A stretch of 43,588 nt of DNA from Spirogloea muscicola. Taxonomy: Eukaryota > Streptophyta > Zygnematophyceae > Spirogloeales > Spirogloeaceae. The stretch covers positions 332,171 to 375,758 of the forward strand of contig WELB01000112.1 in NCBI GenBank assembly GCA_009602725.1, given 5' to 3'. Below the pieces are notes generated by a model. That model saw nothing but the letters and a program-made list of their open reading frames with translations, did no database searches and was not told where the DNA came from. The position numbers were made by a program, and so were the translations under genes. Below are positions 19,130-28,100 of this stretch, piece by piece (positions within the stretch are counted from its first letter, which is position 1; every line of letters begins with the position of its first letter).

Positions 19130-19255
19130 CCTTGCCACTCTCTTGTTATTTCTGGCTGGGCAGATCAAATCGCCCTCTACTGGAAGAGAGTCTTTCTACT
19201 GGAAGAGAGTCTTGCTTTTTTGGGCTGGCTTTTTCAGCCCCTATCCTTTCTAGCT
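19130..19255 (+). mobile_element. Two retrotransposon tail fragments, plus strand (copy R)
   Basis: GGCTGGGCAGATCAAATCGC with TCTACTGGAAGAG begins at about 19154; a TCTTTCTACTGGAAGAGAG segment is duplicated. Then GGGCTGGCTTTTTCAGCCCC with TATCC follows at about 19222-19247. No ORF sequence remains. Confidence 0.6.
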
Positions 19256-19435
19256 TTGCCGAGCGCGGCGTTTGCTGCTGCATGCCCAGCCTTTGAAGCT
19301 GAGAGCCACGGATTGGAGCGGTCAATCCGTCTGTTGTGACCACGTCAGCAGTGATGCGCGGGTCCCCGCCCGGCGTGGTGGCCACCAGATCGACCCTCCG
19401 CGTATGGAGTCCGTCAGCCCTCCGCTCTTCTGGCC
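19256..19435 (-). mobile_element. RLE-domain fragment (copy S)
   Basis: Minus-strand reading gives HTRRVDLVATTPGGDPRITA followed by DVVTTDGLTAPIRGSQLQRL. This aligns with HTRRADLVAILPSGGPRIIT and DVVTTDSYDSGNPTRSASF of the long copy, the catalytic core of the RLE. It is cut on both sides by unrelated tail fragments, so it is a piece of an otherwise lost copy. Confidence 0.75.
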
Positions 19436-19525
19436 CCTTCGAGCTTTGCTCATTCTCTTGTCTGGGCTGGCCACTCACAGCCATCGCCCTCTACTGGAAG
19501 AGTCTTCCTTCTGCTGGATAGGCAC
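19436..19525 (+). mobile_element. Retrotransposon 3' tail, C type
   Basis: CCCTTCGAGCTTTGCTCATT leads to GGGCTGGCCACTCACAGCC and ATCGCCCTCTACTGGAAGAG on the plus strand. This is the same tail as the second unit of copy C at about 4527 and the minus-strand tail of copy N. Confidence 0.65.
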
Positions 19526-19559
19526 GATGGACGTGCAAAAGAAAACAGCTCTTCCATTG

Positions 19560-19960
19560 TAAGGCAATGGACGTGCGAAAATCAAGCTCTTCCCAAGGAA
19601 ATTTCGTGTGTTTGATACAAACGAAGGCCAAATGGCCAAGTACGAAGGCAAGCACATCTAAAGACCTACATAACCTACAGCAGATTGACCCGCTCAGTAA
19701 CCACGGGTCAAAACATAAAGGTCGCCAAACGAAGCCTGAATACTAGATGGCAGATACGAAGCCCTTCTGCCACCAACTAGAGCTCGCCCAGCTTTCTGGT
19801 GCAAAGCATTAGCCTGAGCACGCTGCAAACAGGCCGAAACTCGTCGTCGCAAGAACGACAGATATGCAGCTGGCAAGCCTATCTCAGCCGGGAACACATC
19901 TGCATGTCGTGTGTAGCCTAGATGGGCAGTATTCTGAAGGAGTGTGGAAACGGGGACCTA
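19560..19960 (-). mobile_element. Retrotransposon 3' fragment (copy E)
   Basis: The minus-strand ORF reads RAQANALHQKAGRALVGG and ends GDLYVLTRGY with a stop at 19694-19696. The 3' UTR begins GCGGGTCAATCTGC and ends near a CTTGGGAAGAGC segment. It shares the HALHQKAGRAL block and the start of the UTR with copy D. These two form a subfamily distinct from the F/G and B/H/J groups. Confidence 0.75.
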
Positions 19961-20654
19961 AACAGCCATAGCTGTCGACTGCAGCTGGTGTAACGAATTT
20001 ACATGGCTGGAATGTCAATGCAGCTGTAATGTATTGACAGATGCCTGGAGATTAGATACCTCATCCGGCTGATAAATAAATTGACTGTCAGTGCCGCAGG
20101 AAAGGCTTGACAGATGCCTGGAGACGGACAATTTCACCAGGCTGGGCAGCGTGGCTTTGATATAGAGCTGAGAGCGGCGCAACCCGGAGTCGTGACACGC
20201 GAGACAGCATGGTGCTGGCGCTGGAACGGCGACGGGAGGTGGCAGCGCTGTAGACTGCCTTGACGGCATTGTTAGCCGTTAGTATTGACGGGGATGATAG
20301 ACGGCTGACGATAGCCTGGGGGTAGTGACTGTCAGCTGCGAGTGACGGGTAGATTGTCGGTGGTAGCCGTTGTTAGCCGTCGACAGGTCGTGGACGGGTC
20401 ATCAACGAGAGACTGGGTGCCGAATATCCCACCCGGGCCCGTATGGCCGGGCTCGCAGTCCGTCGGGCTATTAAGGGGGCACCCGAGATGGGAGAGGGGG
20501 TGAGTTCTTCACCCAACCTCGGACCCCTGGACCCTTGCCCCTGCAGTAACCGTTTGTCAATTTTACCGTTGCGGCCCCATCCCAATGCCTCCCGCTTCTC
20601 CTTGCGCCGCCGGCAGCCCGGGCTTGGCGATCCACAGCATTCGTTACAGCTGGC
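19961..20654. other. Spacer between copies E and L, no gene
   Basis: A direct repeat TTGACAGATGCCTGGAGA occurs at about 20034 and 20107, and GTTAGCCGT occurs at about 20272 and 20372. A minus-strand frame crosses most of 20373-20650 without a recognisable domain. This may be an unrelated insertion between two parts of one older minus-strand element (E and L). Confidence 0.4.
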
Positions 20655-20925
20655 AGGAGCTAATTGCATGGGGCGTAATCGGAGTAGTGCTGCAGCTTTC
20701 TTTGTTCTGCACTGCTTACTGCGGGGCCAGCGATGTGCGTCACTGCTGAACCTTTGTAGGCCTCCGTAACAACAACATCGATCAAGGCCCGTGGTCCTCC
20801 ACCAGGTTGCACGCCCACAATGTCGTGTGCGGCGATGATGACGTCCCTGGGCATTCGTGGTGATGGGCATGATCTTGTTCACTTCCACGACCGCAAAATA
20901 ATCGGTGTCGCGCAAGGGGGCGTGG
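20655..20925 (-). mobile_element. RLE-domain fragment (copy L)
   Basis: Minus-strand reading gives KIMPITTNAQGRHHRRT, then after a one-base shift HDIVGVQPGGGPRALIDVVV, TEAYKGSAVTHIAG and EQRKLQHYSD. This covers the RLE core of the family. It is the closest relative of the RLE part of copy D and lacks the copy K insert, so it records the uninterrupted site. Confidence 0.75.
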
Positions 20926-20929
20926 GCTC

Positions 20930-21160
20930 GGAGAGGCCAGCACGAAAAGAACGAAAGAAGGTGAGCTCGTGTAAACGGGGGCGAGGGGCTGTGCAAGGTT
21001 AGCCCGAGAAAGGATGGACAAGGACTGAAGGCGCAGGAAAGCGCGAGAGGCCAGCTCCAGGAACAGAAAGGACAAAGACACGGCTTGTCCAAATTGAGGA
21101 GATGGCTGCCAGGCGCCAGCCCAAAGGAAGGAGCAAGATAAAGAAAGAGAGGGGCTCTGG
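20930..21160 (-). mobile_element. Two decayed retrotransposon 3' tails, minus strand
   Basis: On the minus strand GGGCTAACCTTGCACAGCCC and CTCGCCCCCG lie at about 21005-20970. GGGCTGGCGCCTGGCAGCC with ATCTCCTCAATTTGG lies at about 21122-21085. Both keep the hairpin outline with mutated arms. No ORF sequence remains. Confidence 0.5.
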
Positions 21161-21214
21161 AATAGGGGCGGGACGTAAGCTCACCCGAAGGAGGCGAGGG
21201 CTGTGTTCCCTTTC

Positions 21215-21470
21215 GGACTTTGTCCGTTGTTTCTACAATGGCTTGCCTTGCACCTGCATGCTCTGCTGCAGCCTCTGGCGTTCGTCAAGGGGCTGCTTTC
21301 CGGCTGCTATTCTTTCTGACTTGCGGCTGCTGACTATAGGGAGCATCCTACGGTGTACTTGCTTAGTCCACCAAAATTTAGCGCTTTTCGGCACCTTCGG
21401 ACCTTGTCATTTTTTCGGGCTGGCTTTTCTCAGCCCTCGCCCCCTATTGGAGAGAGAGTGACTCTTCCAG
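21215..21470 (+). mobile_element. Retrotransposon 3' fragment (copy I)
   Basis: The plus strand reads ILSDLRLLTIG at about 21308-21340, the LLTRGY ending with the stop lost. The A-type UTR follows (TTTAGCGCTTTTCGGCACC, TTCGGACCTTG). The hairpin is GGGCTGGCTTTTCTCAGCCC and the tail TCGCCCCCTATTGGAGAG ends at about 21470. Confidence 0.75.
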
Positions 21471-21473
21471 TAG

Positions 21474-21515
21474 AGAAAGGGCTCGCCCATTGAGGATAGG
21501 GGCTGGACAAGCCAG
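21474..21515. repeat. 42-bp inverted repeat, left arm
   Basis: Exact reverse complement of 21690-21731, checked base by base. It is the minus-strand version of the last 42 bases of copy J, placed at J's 5' side. Confidence 0.93.
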
Positions 21516-21731
21516 TAGAGGGCTTCTTGGGACCCACTTCCAGGACCCTAGCCTCTCTGATTTGCGGCTGCTTAGCAGGGGTTACTGAGTGATTTGTAGC
21601 TGCTTTCTTTCTTTGTGTGCTTTGGTTTCTTAGCGCTTCCTCTGGCTTCCTCTGGCCCCCTTCTCGTTCTTTGTTCATTCTTTTTTGGGCTGGCTTGTCC
21701 AGCCCCTATCCTCAATGGGCGAGCCCTTTCT
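21516..21731 (+). mobile_element. Retrotransposon 3' fragment with inverted 5' cap (copy J)
   Basis: Plus-strand reading gives PSLSDLRLLSRGY and a stop at 21596-21598. The B/H-type UTR follows with TTTGGTTTCTTAGCGCTTCC, the GGGCTGGCTTGTCCAGCCCC hairpin and TATCCTCAATGGGCGAGC. The unit 21474-21731 is therefore bounded by a perfect 42-bp inverted repeat. This makes it look like a MITE, although its body is plainly a 5'-truncated LINE. Confidence 0.85.
21690..21731. repeat. 42-bp inverted repeat, right arm
   Basis: Right arm of the inverted repeat; it contains half of the hairpin and the 3' terminus of copy J. Confidence 0.93.
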
Positions 21732-21769
21732 TCGCTTCTTTGAGGAGCTCACTTTCTCTATTCACAACC

Positions 21770-24077
21770 CCCGCCCCGGCCCATCGCCATCGGGGAGGTA
21801 CTCTACCGTCTGGTGGGGCGCGCACTCTGGCAACAGCACGCGGGGCAGGCCCAAGCACACCTGGCGCCCCAGCAGTTTGGCGCGGGGCTGAGGAGCGGCG
21901 GCGAGACGGTCGTGCACGGCGTACGGGCCACCCTGGACCTGCACCCCGAGTGGGTGGCTATGGCAGTCGATGTCCGCAATGCTTTCAATAGCGTTGATCG
22001 TGACGTCATTGCGGAGGAGCTGAGAGAGGCCTTCCCCAGCCTTCTACCCTTCTTCAGGCTGGGGTACGGTCGGCCAAGTGACCTGCTGTGGCGGACGGAG
22101 GGGGGAGCGGTGGAGACCCTCCACTCCACCAGGGGTGCACGTCAAGGGGATCCACTCGCTGGATTCTACTACGCGCTGGCACACCATCGCGCGCTCCAGG
22201 CAACGGTCGCGGCTCACCCTGGCGTGCTGGCGCCGACGTACGCAGATGGTACCACTCTGGTGGGACCCCCTGCAGACGTCGTGGCAGCCTTTGCTACCCT
22301 CCAGGTGCAGCTGGGCGCGATCGGCCTGGACATCAGGCGGACAAGTGCTGTGCCTGGTCCCCGGCAGGTCTCCTGCCAGCCCACCTGGGCCTGCCCGTGG
22401 GCTGCCAGACGCCGGCCGAGGGCCTCACTCTCCTCGGCGTTCCCCTGGGCGCACCTGCCTTCGTGGCGGAGCAGCTGCAGGGGCGGCTGCAGGACCACCT
22501 CCGGCCGGCGGCCCGCCTGCACACGCTGAACGACATGCAGCTGGCAACCGCCATGCTGACCCGGTGCATCGCGCAGCGGCCCCACTACCTGGCTCGCACC
22601 GTCCTTCCCTCACCGGCGGTGACGGCAGCGTACGAGGCCTTCGACACCGGCATTATGGCGGCCGCAGCCTCCCTCGTGCAGCACCCGGCGTTCCTCACCA
22701 TCCAAGCTGCGCAGCTGCAGGCCAGCCTGCCTATCAGTCGTGGCGGCTTGGGATGCCGCTCAGTTGCCCGCGTCTGTGAGGCGGCCTTCCTGGGAAGCTG
22801 GGCGCAGGTGGCCGCCCCCATGTGTCAGCGGTTCCTCGTGCACGGACAACGCGCCCTGGAGCGGGCGGCAGCCGATGTGGAGACAGGCCAACTCCCCTTC
22901 CAAGTCGCCCTCCGCACTGCCCGCGACAGGCTCCTGCAGGTCCACCCCAACATGTCCGAGCAGACTGTTCCTTTCCGGCACCTCGCCCACACTCCAGACC
23001 TGCGGGCTCAGGCACGCTTCACGGCGTTGGTCGAGAAGGCGGCCTCCGACCAGGCGGTGGAGCTTCTCCCTCCGTCTGACGTTCGCGGGCGTGCTCGGCT
23101 TCTCTCCGCCTCTTCCCCTGGGGCGGCGGCGTGGCTCCAAGCGCTCCCACTCTATGCCGCACTTACCATGCCCGACGAGGTCTACCGGACGGCGGTGCAT
23201 CGGCTCTTGGGGCTCCTCCCTCCCTGCCTTACAGGTGTCACACAGTGCGAGTGCGGCGCCCGGCACGCCGACCCTGCGGAGCTGGCCGCGCACATGCTCC
23301 GTTGCGCCCACGGAGGCGAGAGGACCGCTTCCCATGATCTTTTGCGCGATGGTATGCAGGGGGTGTTCATAAAGGCGGGCTTCAAGGTGGCGGTGGAGTG
23401 CTCCTCAGTCATGCCCATCCTGCGGGGCGAGGACGGCCGGTCGCACACCCGGCGCGCCGACCTGGTCGCTATCCTGCCCAGCGGCGGTCCCCGCATCATC
23501 ACTGATGTGGTGACAACGGACAGCTACGACTCCGGCAACCCCACCAGGTCGGCGTCGTTTGCAGGGCATGCGGTCGGCCTGGCAGCCCGGGCAAAAGAGA
23601 AAAAATATGCCGATCACCCGGTCGGTGATGAGTTCGCGGCCCTGGCGATAGATGTTCACGGGGCCTTCGGCAGCCGCTGGCTGGATCTCCTCCAGCGGCT
23701 TGCTCGTCAGGCTATTGATCGGCGGTCGGGTCCGCCCGGGGCGCTGCCCGGCTTCAACGCCGCCGGGTCGCTCGCCCAGGTCTTTCGCATGCGCTTGGCG
23801 GTATCGTTCCAGCGATCCCTTGCCCACGCTGTTCACACGCGCGCAGGACGCGCTCTGGCCGCGGCCTCCGGGTCTCGGCGGAGTGCCTCCTTCCCTGCCT
23901 CGAGCTACTCGGACCTGGTGTTGCTCACTCGCGGGTACTGAGCTTCCCTAGTATGTTGTCGTGATTGGTAGAGTAGAGGAGTCCTTCCTCGGCATCTCAT
24001 TCTTCGGCTTTGGACATTGTCCATTCTTTTTGGGCTGGCTTTGCCAGCCCCTCTTTCTCTATGGGCGAGCCTTCTTC
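21770..24077 (+). pseudogene. Non-LTR retrotransposon RT-RLE polyprotein, broken (copy F)
   Basis: Longest copy of the family, about 720 codons, cut at the 5' side within the RT. Frame 1 (to about 22340): RPIAIGEVLYRLVGRAL, motif A AVDVRNAFNSVDR (about 21962), motif B RGARQGDPL (about 22131), motif C TYADGTTLVG (22236-22265). Motif C has Gly where the second catalytic Asp of YxDD is expected. A single-base shift near 22330-22345 moves reading to frame 2: KCCAWSPAGLLPAHLGLPVG, a thumb-like region, then CECGARHADPAELAAHMLRC (Cys/His knuckle, 23246-23305). The RLE follows: HTRRADLVAILPSGGPRIIT DVVTTD (about 23446-23525) and AARAKEKKYAD. This RT, CCHC, RLE order is that of the early-branching non-LTR groups (R2/CRE/NeSL/R4 type). 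The ORF ends LLTRGY with a stop at 23939-23941; UTR, hairpin and terminus run to 24077. The frameshift and the YADG change make it inactive. Confidence 0.9.
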
Positions 24078-24239
24078 CGCCCCATGGAAGAGCTCACTTT
24101 CCCTTAGGGAACAAAGTAGAAAGAAAAGTTAGGCCAATCCTAGCTGTAACATAGGCCTGGTAACGGGGCAATGAGCTGGGTAAGGGGGACACTAAATATC
24201 CACGAGTGAGCTTGTACACAACCGACACGCTAAGCTGAG

Positions 24240-24515
24240 GAGCCAGACCACCACCACGAAAGCCATATGCCTGGCCTTATGCGCGCCCAGCGAGTGCCCG
24301 GGAGCGCTGTAGAGTCAATGACAGCCGCATTCTTTAGCAAGCAACGATTGCTTGCCCGCGGGTATTGAGCTTCCTGTGGAGTCGTCGTGTCTAAGTGTCT
24401 AGATGCCTAGCTGTGTCTTTTCCCTTCTTTCCGGCATCTGTTGGAGCTCTTTGGATTTTGTTCATTCTTCTTCGGCTGGCTTCTGCCAGCCCCTCGTCTC
24501 TATGGGCGAGCACTT
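24240..24515 (+). mobile_element. Retrotransposon 3' fragment (copy T)
   Basis: The plus strand reads RLLARGY and a stop at 24366-24368. GAGCTTCCTGTGGAGTCGTC matches the start of the F/G UTR. GCTCTTTGGATTTTGTTC, the hairpin CGGCTGGCTTCTGCCAGCCCC and GGGCGAGCACTTTCTTCTT end at about 24515. The upstream limit is vague. Its tail lies about 615 bases from the start codon of the CLU-type gene. Confidence 0.75.
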
Positions 24516-25129
24516 TCTTCTTGCGGGGGGGAATGTCCTCTGGAAGAGTGGACAAGAACGGGGAGCGAGGGCGGGAGAGAGGGCGGGGGGGGGTGGGCGA
24601 CAGGTTGATGGGACAACGGCGGGGGGCGCCGCGAGCTGGCGGCGAGGTGGCCGGATCGGGAGGAGTCGGCGGACGGCCCCCTCCCACCTCACCCCCCGCC
24701 ACGCACGTGCGGGCCGATATTGGGCGGGCGCCGGCCCCCCCGCGCGACGTGGGAGGGCGCCCGTGCGTCCGATGGGGCGATCCGGCGGCCGGCATGCGTC
24801 CGGGGCGGCGGGCTTCCGGGCGCGCCACGTGGCCAGCCACGGGCCCGCGGTCGGCCCCCCGGCGCGCGGCCAATGATGGGACGCCACGCGCGGCCTGCCT
24901 ATCCGCTTATCCGCGACCGGGAGCCGCCGGGGCCGGCCTACGCGGCCGCCGCTGCGCCGTCCGATGCCGCCGCGTGGATCCCTTCTGCGCCGATCGATGA
25001 ATCTCATCCTGGCCCTCCTGATCTCCCGGGGCTGGCGAGCTGCCGCTGGCCCCCCCCCCCCCTGCTGCCCGACCAGGCCAGCGACGCCGCGCTCCCTCGG
25101 CTGGGCCTGCCGTCGCGGCGGCGGCCGCC
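24516..25129. promoter_or_regulatory. GC-rich, CpG-dense region upstream of the CLU-type gene
   Basis: This stretch is far richer in G, C and CpG than both the repeats before it and the introns after it. Long frames on both strands are what such composition gives by chance, and none shows a domain. A CCAAT pentamer occurs in GGCCAATGATGG at about 24870. The region leads into GCGGCCGCCATGG at the start codon. I read it as promoter and 5' UTR, with no mapped transcription start. Confidence 0.5.
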
Positions 25130-28100
25130 ATGGCGCCGCGCGTCGCCAAGGGCCGCGGGCACCACCGCGGGCGCAGCGAGCGCCGCAAGAAGGAGGAGCG
25201 GCGTACGATTCTCCCCCTTCCCCCCCTCCCTCCTCTCCCGCTGCTTTTTGCCCTCCGGTCCCCCCACCCTCCCTTGCGGGCGAGCCGCGGTGTCCGGCTC
25301 CTGCGGCACCGTGGCTGTGAGTCGGGATCACTCGCGGTAGCGCAGCTCGCTGTGGCGCTGAGCTGGTCCTTGGGAAGGCGGTCTCTGGCCTGGCCCCTGC
25401 TCGGACCCGGCCGTGATCTGGGCGGGCCCGCTGTGTGGCTCCCGCAGCGTACGATCACGGCTCGATTTCTGAGTCGCTGCGGGCTGCAGTAGATCTGGGT
25501 CCGAGCAGCGAGCAATTCGCATGAAACGAGCCGAATTCCACTTCGGTTGGGATGCATTGTGCTTGACACCGACCAGGGCTCGACAGCCTGCATCCTAGCC
25601 TTCAGCTAGAGCTTCGGTCCGAGCGACTGTTGCTGTCTGTATTCGTATCGCAGGTGTCAGGGCCTCTGCTTGTTACGCCACTTCTGCGGCCAAAGCATGC
25701 AGATGCCCTTTGGTTGCTGGCTCATTGTTGCCAGCTCGAGCCACGGCGGCACTGTTGACCCTCCTACATTGCGTGCGAGTGTGTGCGTAGCTCTCCCCGC
25801 CACTCTGGAGATCAATGTCAACCTGCCTGGCCACAAGCAGGTCTCGCTCAAGGTCAGCGCCCGACAATTCTCCGACATAGACCCAAGATCCCGTCCCCCA
25901 ACTCCCCACCTTCAGATCCCCCACATCCCTCCCCCCCTTCCCAACTTAAACCCACCCTTATACCTACCTTCCTCCACCATCTTACTCCACCCCCTCAAAC
26001 CCCTCGTGCGGGCGCTTCCTGTCGTTGCTTGGTCGGCATTAGCTGCTGTTTGTGAGAGCTTCAGGACACGTGAAGCCTACAGACAGTGGTCGCAGATGCT
26101 TGTGCAGCAGCTTGAGCTCTTGAGGCAGTATACGCTGACTCGCTTGATTGCGAGCTCGAGCAATCAAGTGCTTAGAACCCATCACTTCTGCTCGCTTGCC
26201 AGGGCATATCAACGGACCGGATCCTGGACGTCAAGCGGCTCCTTGCAGTGCACGTGGAGGCTTGCCATCTCACCCACTACTCGCTCGCACATGAGGTAGG
26301 TGCAAGCTCCACACCTCCGAGTTGCAGGCTCGTACCACCTTGAGCAGGTTATGGGGAGGAGAACGGGAGGGAGGACAGAGCTCTTTGGCGTGCAAGGAGG
26401 GCTTCAGCCTTGGTCAGTGACAGTGGGAAACAGGCAGTCATTTTAGAGCCTTATGCTTCTGGCTGGTTCCTCGGTCTTCATTCATCAGTACCACCAAGCA
26501 AGTCAGGGTCAGGACCAGGTGCAGAGGAGAAGAGGGGTCCAGCATCGTCCAGGATGTGAGGGTTTGGGGTTGATGTGAGGGTCAGGAAGAGACAGTGGGC
26601 AAGCTGGAGACAGTGGGCAAGCTAGAGAATCCTCCAGAGTCCAAGATGAGAAGTGACTGGGGCTTGAGTGACTGAGAGGACGGTGTCAGACAGATTGTGA
26701 AGCAGGCCAGCCTTGGTGGAGTGATAGGCCAGCCCACTGGATGTGTGTTTGCGTAGTGCCCCTCTGAGATTGTCCATGCGCAATAGTGCCTAGAGGTGGA
26801 GAATTGACGAGCTTGTTGAGCTTGGAAGCCTTACACAAGATAGTGTCGGCTCTGCGGTATCCTGTTCCAGGTGAAAGGGCGGCAGCTGGCAGACACGGTG
26901 GAGGTCACAGCCCTCAAACCCTGCGTCCTTGACGTTGTCGAAGGTAGGCCTGCTGGTGTGCAGGGCAGCAGAAGCTTCTTGTGCATTCATGCTCATGTCT
27001 TGGAATGAGAAAAAGCTGCTGGCCGAAGCATGTGTGACAAATATAGTAATCATTGCCTGTGGTTGACACTGGATCCTATCTGCAGAGGACTACACAGAAG
27101 AGGCAGCTATAGCTCACGTCAGGAGGCTGCTGGATATATGTGCAACCACAATTGCCTTTGGGCAATCCAGCAAGCAAAGGGAGGAGGAAGAGGCTAAAGA
27201 AGGCGAGAGCTCGCGGCATGGTGACCGTGAGCAGTCCACGTACTCTGGAAGCAGCAATGCAGCTGCCGAGGATGTTTCTGGAGCACTCGTTGAGAAGGGG
27301 AATTTACTACCTGAGAAGCAGGTGGCTGGAGCAGTTTTGGAGGGGCCTGTTCGGGGCAAGAATGAGGCAGCTGCTGCTATGGCGGCTGCTGCTGCGGCCA
27401 CAGAAAAGGGGGACATGACCGGCATGTATCCCCCTTCTAAGCTAGGACAATTCTACGAATTCTTGTCGGCTGGACACCTTACACCCCCCATTCAATGTGA
27501 GTTACGCAGTTTCTCAGCTATAAATTGGTGGATTGCTTACCAGGCACTTCGTGATAAACTCAGGGTGACGTCGGTAGTCTGCTTTAGCTTGGGCTGTTGC
27601 GGTAGGGGCTTGTGCATGGCTTAAATCATAATTGAGCGTCCACTTACCAATTGGAAGTCTTATTGAATTCCTCTCAAATGGTTCAGTTGTACGGAGATCC
27701 GCCAAGCAGCCATCACCCAGTCAAAGGGCTGTTGGAGATCTTCACAGCTTCGACGTAAGAACGCGTCATGCATAGGGTTTGCTTCCTTGACATCTTAATT
27801 TGCAGATTTTAGGCTGTAATAATGTACAAGCAGTTGATGCTAAGCATGTCTGGCTTGTCCACCAGGTCAAGCTTTGCAACGGCAAACTCTTGATAGTCAC
27901 TGCAACCAAGTCTGGTTTCTCTGCTGGCTCAAAGGCCACTGTAATGGAGAGAAGTCTATTGCAGCTGTTACTTCGTCTTAGTCAGGCCTTTGCAAGGGTG
28001 AGTATGTTGAGGTTGAGGAGCTTGCTGTCAATTCATCCTAGGTAGGGGCCCAGTAATTGTTACGAGGTTGTCCTCTGCTTGTATCTAAATACTGCAAATG

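Noticed and set aside
21474-21731. MITE of a DNA transposon
   Set aside because: The core carries the LLSRGY-stop ORF end and the UTR of the non-LTR family, and no flanking duplication typical of a transposase family was seen.
22760-23335. A 191-codon minus-strand ORF inside copy F
   Set aside because: It is antisense to the RT-RLE frame, which has clear RT, knuckle and RLE motifs; the minus frame has none.
24391-25331. Long ORFs on both strands (up to 289 codons) in the GC-rich region before the CLU-type gene
   Set aside because: Overlapping open frames on both strands are expected at this GC content; the residues are Pro/Arg/Gly/Ala runs with no domain, and the true start of the neighbouring gene explains the 3' end.
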